Shown here: positions 57,641 to 64,000 of the stretch, one piece after another
Layout of the letters: each line of letters begins with the position of its first letter
Numbering within the stretch: the stretch's first letter is position 1
Assembly (NCBI GenBank): GCA_964036315.1
Contig: OZ038517.1
Span: 17,007,213-17,071,212 of the forward strand
DNA length: 64,000 bases
Origin: Acanthosepion esculentum
Taxonomy: Eukaryota > Mollusca > Cephalopoda > Sepiida > Sepiidae
Direction of reading: 5' to 3'
Position numbers and translations under genes: made by a program
Notes under the pieces: generated by a model
Told to the model about the DNA's origin: nothing
Databases searched by the model: none
What the model saw: only the letters and a program-made list of their open reading frames with translations

Positions 57641-57770
57641 AAAATATATAAAAAATACAAAAGAACTCATTAGGTAAATAATCCGAAGTTCTTTAGTATT
57701 TTTGTTTTTATTTTTAAAAATCAGTGCCTGATACAAGAGTAGAGCCTAAATATAATTATTTATTTAAAAA

Positions 57771-58053
57771 TATGACCCCTCCGCTACACAAGAGTTCTTA
57801 TGTTTCAAAAACAAGAGCTGAGAACTTTAATATAATTATTAGAATTAAAGTATCAAGCTCTGTTTCATCTTCAAGCGAAATTTTAGGAATGAACTAATCT
57901 TGAAATGTATGCGTCATTATAAGCAGATTCATTAATAAAATTAAATTACTATGGAAACGGCTAAATTCAAATTAATTCTAATAATTATATTAAAGTTTTC
58001 AACTCTTGTTTTTGAAGCATGAGAACTCTCATGTAGCGAAGGAACCATACTTT
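57771..58053. mobile_element. MITE with ~75-bp imperfect inverted repeats ('CCGCTACAC' family)
   Basis: Left end TATGACCCCTCCGCTACACA, AGAGTTCTTATGTTTCAAAA, ACAAGAGCTGAGAACTTTAA is inverted at the right as TTAAAGTTTTCAACTCTTGT, TTTTGAAGCATGAGAACTCT, CATGTAGCGAAGGAACCATA. The centre includes TTCATCTTCAAGCGAAATTT. A related half-copy lies at 11871-12010. Confidence 0.7.
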
Positions 58054-58068
58054 AAAAAAATATCTATA

Positions 58069-58097
<29 letters not shown>

Positions 58098-58099
<2 letters not shown>

Positions 58100-58468
58100 C
58101 AAAGAAACAATCACGCATAGAATCAATCAGCAATATTAATGCGATTATTGGCGCTATCACATCGCTAGTAGAATATAATCTATGCATTAAAATACTGTTA
58201 ATCCAAAGAATGATGTGATCCTCATTCATAAAACTGTTGTCAGTTGTTTCCAGTTTATATTTTTTAAATGCGAGTACTTTCGAATAATCCTTTATTCATC
58301 ATCGGGCATTGTTTTTCCATTAAAATTAAGACTTCGAGACGAAATAATTGTTTGTAGACCGAAAGATGTATTTAAATGCATACATTATATTCTACTAGCG
58401 ATGTGATATCACCAATAATCGCATTAATATTGCTGATTGATTCTATGCGTGATTAGTTCTTTGTATAT
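58098..58468. mobile_element. ~370-bp MITE with ~85-bp inverted repeats
   Basis: AAAGAAACAATCACGCATAG, AATCAATCAGCAATATTAAT, GCGATTATTGG, ATCGCTAGTAGAATATAAT on the left are mirrored at 58385-58468 with a few mismatches. The interior (58190-58380) is non-coding. It starts directly after (TA)n at 58073-58100. Confidence 0.7.
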
Positions 58469-58494
58469 AAAATATATGCTGCCTAATGTTTTAT

Positions 58495-58548
<54 letters not shown>

Positions 58549-58802
58549 CATACAATAATTAAAGGATAAAAACAAATTGTAAAGAAATAAAACACATAAC
58601 TTTCAGACGTGTCATAGGTCAACTGGCAGAGTAGGCAGGGTGGGGACAACAGCCATCATAGCATAGTAACGGCTAGCCTACACTATGATAATGAAGATTA
58701 ATTTTATAAATTATTTTTTAATTTTTTTAAACATTTACATTTTATCCATTACTGTAACTTATTAATTTAATTTTTTTTTTTTAAATATTATATATTTTTT
58801 TA
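58469..58802. other. (TA)n and AT-rich sequence ending in a T-rich tract
   Basis: TA alternation at 58498-58546. 58600-58690 is moderately GC-rich (CGTGTCATAGGTCAACTGGC) but unassigned. From 58720 the sequence is T-rich, ending TTTTTTTAG at 58803, which could serve as a polypyrimidine tract and 3' splice site. Confidence 0.4.
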
Positions 58803-59100
58803 GCGTCGATGTAGAACGCTCATAGTGTTTTACCAAATCCATTATTCGTCTGTCTTCCTCATGCATTTCTTTCGTAATTTCCTGCTTTACCTCAAGCGAA
58901 ATTGTGCATTAAGGCCTGACACTACTGATCTTTATACTTCATTTCTTCGAACCCATGGTGGCACTAAAGAAATTTTTGAAAATAACGGCAAAAACAAAAA
59001 TGAAACACAAGAGAGAGCCTTCCAGGTCAAGGTGAAACTGCGAAAGGAAATACTCTCAAAGCTTGATGCTTACTGTGCCAACAAGCAGATGCTTAACTGA
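58803..59100 (+). CDS. Possible terminal coding exon, unknown protein
   Basis: Immediately after TTTTTTTAG (AG ending 58803) a frame is open to TGA at 59098-59100. It encodes about 98 residues including HFFRNFLLYLKRNCALRPDT, TDLYTSFLRTHGGTKEIFEN and AFQVKVKLRKEILSKLDAYC. Composition is mixed and protein-like, unlike the repeat-derived frames elsewhere. The C-terminal half is charged and probably helical. There is no ATG near the start, consistent with an internal or last exon, but no upstream exon is visible. I do not recognise the family. A transposon fragment is an alternative. Confidence 0.35.
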
Positions 59101-59214
59101 AACACAAAATTCAACTTGTATATTATTCACACCCCCCCATCAAAAAACGTCTAAAGTCCAGCTTGTATCTCAAAAACTTGTATATCGATACACTCGTATG
59201 ACAATGATGAATTT

Positions 59215-59215
<1 letters not shown>

Positions 59216-59252
<37 letters not shown>
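59216..59252. repeat. (TA)n microsatellite
   Basis: Short TA tract between the candidate exon and the GIY-YIG relic. Confidence 0.9.
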
Positions 59253-59254
<2 letters not shown>

Positions 59255-59279
59255 GAAAAAATTGTCAGAGTTAATCTGT

Positions 59280-59815
59280 AGAAAAAGACAATATTTATAA
59301 ATGTAAAAACCAATAGGAAAACTGTAATACCGACCAACTCTGTCACAAACACTTTCAAAACCAGTATGGATATACTCAGATCCTCAAACACTAATAGCAA
59401 TAATATTTCTGAAGCAGGCATTTATAAAATAAATTGCCGATATTGTTACTCGCAATATATTGGAGAAACAAGTAGAAATTTTTTAAAACGCATTTATGAG
59501 AACATTAGAGACCTTACAAAAAAAGAACTTAACTAATGCACTAATCAAACATAGAAATAAATGCTACACTCATAAAAAAAGAAAATAACTCACTCAGAAG
59601 GAAAATCCTAGAGAGTGCCGCCATTGAATATTACACAAATATTAATCTACGCCCAGGCTTTTTCCCTATTTCACCTTTTTTAACAGAATTACTTCTCTGC
59701 CAAACAAATGTACAGAACTGTATCAAGAAATAAAAAGAAAATGTTTGAATCCGTCAACACAGCAATAAAAACAATATCTCCAAACGTGCCAGTAATTGAC
59801 GTAATTTTCAGTTAA
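59280..59815 (+). pseudogene. GIY-YIG endonuclease relic of a Penelope-like element, plus strand
   Basis: Near 59418-59536 the frame reads EAGIYKINCRYCYSQYIGET and SRNFLKRIYENIRDLTKKEL then a stop. This is the GIY...YIGET core with the Arg of the nuclease. The upstream frame (NVKTNRKTVIPTNSVTNTFK) stays open from about 59299. Downstream (59545-59815), words such as NKCYTHKK and RPGFFPISPF occur in shifted frames. The RT domain is absent. It differs from both other Penelope-like fragments here. Confidence 0.6.
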
Positions 59816-59948
59816 CAGTATAAAAATAGCGTTCTCTAAATTCTTCCAGTTGCTAAGGACATTTTGTTTTGTTATTATCAGTTACTTTGTTTAATAAATT
59901 CATTTCGTTTTGCCTTGAAAAAGTGTTCCTATTGTCTTTTACATTTAG

Positions 59949-59949
<1 letters not shown>

Positions 59950-60041
<92 letters not shown>

Positions 60042-60042
60042 C

Positions 60043-60095
<53 letters not shown>
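59950..60095. repeat. (TA)n then (GATA)n microsatellite
   Basis: TA alternation of about 88 bp, ATACATACA, then GATA repeats to 60094. Confidence 0.95.
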
Positions 60096-60400
60096 TAAAA
60101 CTACATAAAACATGATTTTGCAGATACAATCACATCTGTTGATAAGGTTTCCAAATGTAGCAATAAAAAGACTTAAAAAAAAAAGACTTTTCTCTATTCA
60201 TTGGAGCCAAACGGAATGCACTTCAAACAATTATTCGGCCAGATATTGAATTTTGAAAAGCCGAACCGTGCCATTGAAAATCATATTGAAGAAGACATTG
60301 ATATAGATATGAAATAATAAAAAAATCAAGAAATGCAAAGTATGATATTTAAGCCTCCGAAAGTATATTAACTATCTGGAAATTGGATAGGAATCCATTG
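60096..60400. other. No recognised gene
   Basis: About 300 bp of unassigned AT-rich sequence before the terminal satellite. Confidence 0.35.
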
Positions 60401-63400
60401 CTTGGAAGAACATCTGACAGTAAAGAAATATGACATTTTAACAATAGTCAATATAAGGCGTTTATTTTCCCTGAGATCCTCTATAGTAATGTATCATAGC
60501 TTGATTACAATTCCTTTAATATTGCTACTTTCTTTTAACCCTTTCATTCCATCATTCATCATAGCCTGGCTCTCCCTAGTGGCACATAAGGCTAAAATAT
60601 GACATTTTAACAATAGTCAATATAAAGCCTTTATTTTCACTTAGAACCTCTATAGGAATGTATCATAGCTTGATTGCAATTCCTTTAATATTGCTACTTT
60701 CTTTTAACCCTTTCATTCCATCATTGATCATAGCCTGGCTCTCCCTAGTGGCACATAAGGCTAAAATATAACATTTTAACAATAGTCAATATAAAGCCTT
60801 TATTTTCCCTTAGATCCTCTATAGTAATGCATCATAGCTTGATTGCAATTCCTTTAATATTGCTACTTTCTTTTAACCCTTTCATTCCATCATTGATCAT
60901 AGCCTGGCTCTCCCTAGTGGCACATAAGGCTAAAATATGACATTTTAACTATAGTCAATATAAAGCCTTTATTTTCCCTTAGATCCTCTATAGTAATGCA
61001 TCATAGCTTGATTGCAATTCCTTTAATATTGCTACTTTCTTTTAACCCTTTCATTCCATCATTGATCATAGCCTGGCTCTCCCTAGTGGCACATAAGGCT
61101 AAAATATAACATTTTAACAATAGTCAATATAAAGCCTTTATTTTCCCTTAGATCCTCTATAGTAATGCATCATAGCTTGATTGCAATTCCTTTAATATTG
61201 CTATTTCTTTTAACCCTTTCATTCCAACATTCATCGTAGCCTGGCTCTCCCTAGTGGCACATAAGGCTAAAATATGACATTTTAACAATAGTCAATATAC
61301 AGCCTTTATTTTCCCTTAGATCCTCTATAGGAATGTATCATAGCTTGATTGCAATTCCTTTAATATTGCTACTTTCTTTTAACCCTTTCATTCCATCATT
61401 GATCATAGCCTGGCTCTCCCTAGTGGCACATAAGGCTAAAATATGACATTTTAACAATAGTCAATATACAGCCTTTATTTTCCCTTACATCCTCTATAGT
61501 AATGCATCATAGCTTGACTGCAATTCCTTTAATATTGCTACTTTCTTTTAACCCTTTCATTCCATCATTGATCATAGCCTGCCTCTCCCTAGTGTAACAT
61601 AAAGCTAAAATATGACATTTTAACAATAGTCAATATACAGCCTTTATTTTCCCTTAGATCCTCTATAGTAATGCATCATAGCTTGATTGCAATTCCTTTA
61701 ATATTGCTACTTTCTTTTAAGCCTTTCATTCCATCATTCATCATAGCCTGGCTCTCCCTAGTGGCACATAAGGCTAAAATATGACATTTTAACAATAGTC
61801 AATATAAAGCCTTTATTTTCCCTTAGATCCTCTATAGTAATGCATCATAGCTTGATTGCAATTCCTGTAATATTGCTATTTCTTTTAACCCTTTCATTCC
61901 AACATTCATCGTAGCCTGGCTCTCCCTAGTGGCACATAAGGCTAAAATATGACATTTTAACAATAGTCAATATACAGCCTTTATTTTCCCTTAGATCCTC
62001 TATAGGAATGTATCATACCTTGATTGCAATTCATTTAATATTGCTACTTTCTTTTAACCCTTTCATTCCATCATTGATCATAGCCTGGCTCTCCCTAGTG
62101 GCACATAAGGCTAAAATATGACATTTTAACAATAGTCAATATACAGCCTTTATTTTCCCTTAGATCCTCTATAGTAATGCATCATACCTTGATTGGAAAT
62201 CCTTTAATATTGCTACTTTCTTTTAAGCCTTTCATTCCATCATTCATCATAGCCTGCCTCTCCCTAGTGGCACATAAGGCTAAAATATGACATTTTAACA
62301 ATAGTGATATAAAGCCTTTATTTTCCCTTAGATCCTCTATAGGAATGTATCATAGCTTGATTGCAATTCCTTTAATATTGCTACTTTCTTTTAACCCTTT
62401 CATTCCATCATTGATCATAGCCTGCCTCTCCCTAGTGGCACATAAGGCTAAAATATGACATTTTAACAATAGTCAATATACAGCCTTTATTTTCCTTTAG
62501 AACCTCTATAGGAATGTATCATAGCTTGATTGCAATTCCCTTAATATTGCTACTTTCTTTTAAACCTTTCATTCCATCATTGATCATAGCCTGGCTCTCC
62601 CTAGTGGCACATAAGGCTAAAATATGACATTTTAACAATAGTGATATAAAGCCTTTATTTTCCCTTAGATCCTCTATAGGAATGTATCATAGCTTGATTG
62701 CAATTCCTTTAATATTGCTACTTTCTTTTAACCCTTTCATTCCATCATTGATCATAGCCTGCCTCTCCCTAGTGGCACATAAGGCTAAAATATGACATTT
62801 TAACAATAGTCAATATACAGCCTTTATTTTCCCTTAGATCCTCTATAGTAATGCATCATAGCTTGATTGCAATTCCTTTAATATTGCTACTTTCTTTTAA
62901 CCCTTTCATTCCATCATTCATCATAGCCTGGCTCTCCCTAGTGGCACATAAGGCTAAAATATGACATTTTAACAATAGTCAATATAAAGCCTTTATTTTC
63001 CCTTAGATCCTCTATAGTAATGCATCATAGCTTGATTGCAATTCCTTTAATATTGCTACTTTCTTTTAACCCTTTCATTCCATCATTGATCATAGCCTGG
63101 CTCTCCCTAGTGGCACATAAGGCTAAAATATGACATTTTAACAATAGTCAATATAAAGCCTTTATTTTCCCTTAGATCCTCTATAGTAATGCATCATAGC
63201 TTGATTGCAATTCCTTTAATATTGCTACTTTCTTTTAACCCTTTCATTCCATCATTGATCATAGCCTGGCTCTCCCTAGTGGCACATAAGGCTAAAATAT
63301 AACATTTTAACAATAGTCAATATAAAGCCTTTATTTTCCCTTAGATCCTCTATAGTAATGCATCATAGCTTGATTGCAATTCCTTTAATATTGCTATTTC

Positions 63401-64000
63401 TTTTAACCCTTTCATTCCAACATTCATCGTAGCCTGGCTCTCCCTAGTGGCACATAAGGCTAAAATATGACATTTTAACAATAGTCAATATACAGCCTTT
63501 ATTTTCCCTTAGATCCTCTATAGGAATGTATCATAGCTTGATTGCAATTCCTTTAATATTGCTACTTTCTTTTAACCCTTTCATTCCATCATTGATCATA
63601 GCCTGGCTCTCCCTAGTGGCACATAAGGCTAAAATATGACATTTTAACAATAGTCAATATACAGCCTTTATTTTCCCTTACATCCTCTATAGTAATGCAT
63701 CATAGCTTGACTGCAATTCCTTTAATATTGCTACTTTCTTTTAACCCTTTCATTCCATCATTGATCATAGCCTGCCTCTCCCTAGTGTAACATAAAGCTA
63801 AAATATGACATTTTAACAATAGTCAATATACAGCCTTTATTTTCCCTTAGATCCTCTATAGTAATGCATCATAGCTTGATTGCAATTCCTTTAATATTGC
63901 TACTTTCTTTTAAGCCTTTCATTCCATCATTCATCATAGCCTGGCTCTCCCTAGTGGCACATAAGGCTAAAATATGACATTTTAACAATAGTCAATATAA
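60401..64000. repeat. 169-bp satellite, about 21 units, continuing past the window
   Basis: Unit landmarks: GCTAAAATATGACATTTTAA (60591, then about every 169 bp), CAATAGTCAATATAAAGCCT, TTTCCCTTAGATCCTCTATA, GCTTGATTGCAATTCCTTTA, CCCTTTCATTCCATCATTGA and CTGGCTCTCCCTAGTGGCAC. Marker variants show higher-order repetition: GTGTAACATAAAG occurs at about 61591 and 63784, 2,193 bp apart (13 units less a few bases). AATAGTGATATAAAG occurs at 62302 and 62639. The first unit near 60410-60590 is the most diverged. No coding potential. Confidence 0.95.

Overview
This window looks like intergenic or accessory DNA from an invertebrate animal, most likely a mollusc and plausibly a cephalopod. That assignment is inference. 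It rests on very frequent (TA)n, (TG)n, (TCTA)n and (TTC)n microsatellites, several tRNA-derived SINE families, non-LTR retrotransposon ends, Tc1/mariner relics, Penelope-like (RT + GIY-YIG) fragments and large satellite blocks. No host gene can be called with confidence. Nearly every long open frame is a by-product of simple repeats (IYIY, FFFF, SSSS, CVFLLL tracts) or of tandem arrays whose period is a multiple of three. The one stretch that could be a host exon is 58803-59100.

Layout, left to right. 0.9-2.8 kb: tandem LINE 3'-end monomers running into a 650-bp pyrimidine tract. 3-9 kb: hairpin/MITE modules set in (TA)n, a mariner relic, a Penelope-like C-terminal relic, a hammerhead-ribozyme-like motif and the best-preserved LINE fragment (6492-7112). 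9.2-11.6 kb: a purine-rich minisatellite. 11.6-18 kb: ribozyme-like modules, MITEs, tRNA-like repeats, three LINE pieces on the minus strand and two Tc1 pseudogenes on opposite strands. 18-23.2 kb: degenerate repeats and pyrimidine tracts around a minus-strand Penelope-like element flanked by SINE copies in opposite orientations. 23.7-28.3 kb: LINE fragments, a SINE, and an element with a strongly expanded internal array. 28.4-28.9 kb: a GC-rich, stem-loop-dense tandem repeat unlike its surroundings. 29.5-35.2 kb: SINE/107-bp arrays, a 48-bp minisatellite, and a 235-bp satellite built from a LINE reverse-transcriptase segment. 35.9-41.4 kb: Penelope-like RT remnant, tRNA-like repeat arrays, a Helitron-like 5' end and a large MITE. 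42.3-46.2 kb: mariner relic and an 85-bp satellite. 46.2-60.1 kb: further SINE, LINE, MITE, minisatellite and ribozyme-module copies. 60.4-64.0 kb: a 169-bp satellite with higher-order structure that runs off the window.

The parts relate mainly as autonomous and parasitic repeats. The Penelope-like fragments have a plausible link to the hammerhead-like modules, because such ribozymes are known in Penelope-like elements and animal retrozymes. The LINE fragments supply sequence that has been recycled into at least two tandem arrays. The most interesting items are the dispersed hammerhead-like motif, the structured GC-rich repeat with pairing-preserving substitutions, the LINE-derived dimeric satellite, the tRNA-Ser-like repeat arrays, and a short repeat-borne ORF whose three copies look conserved at the codon level.
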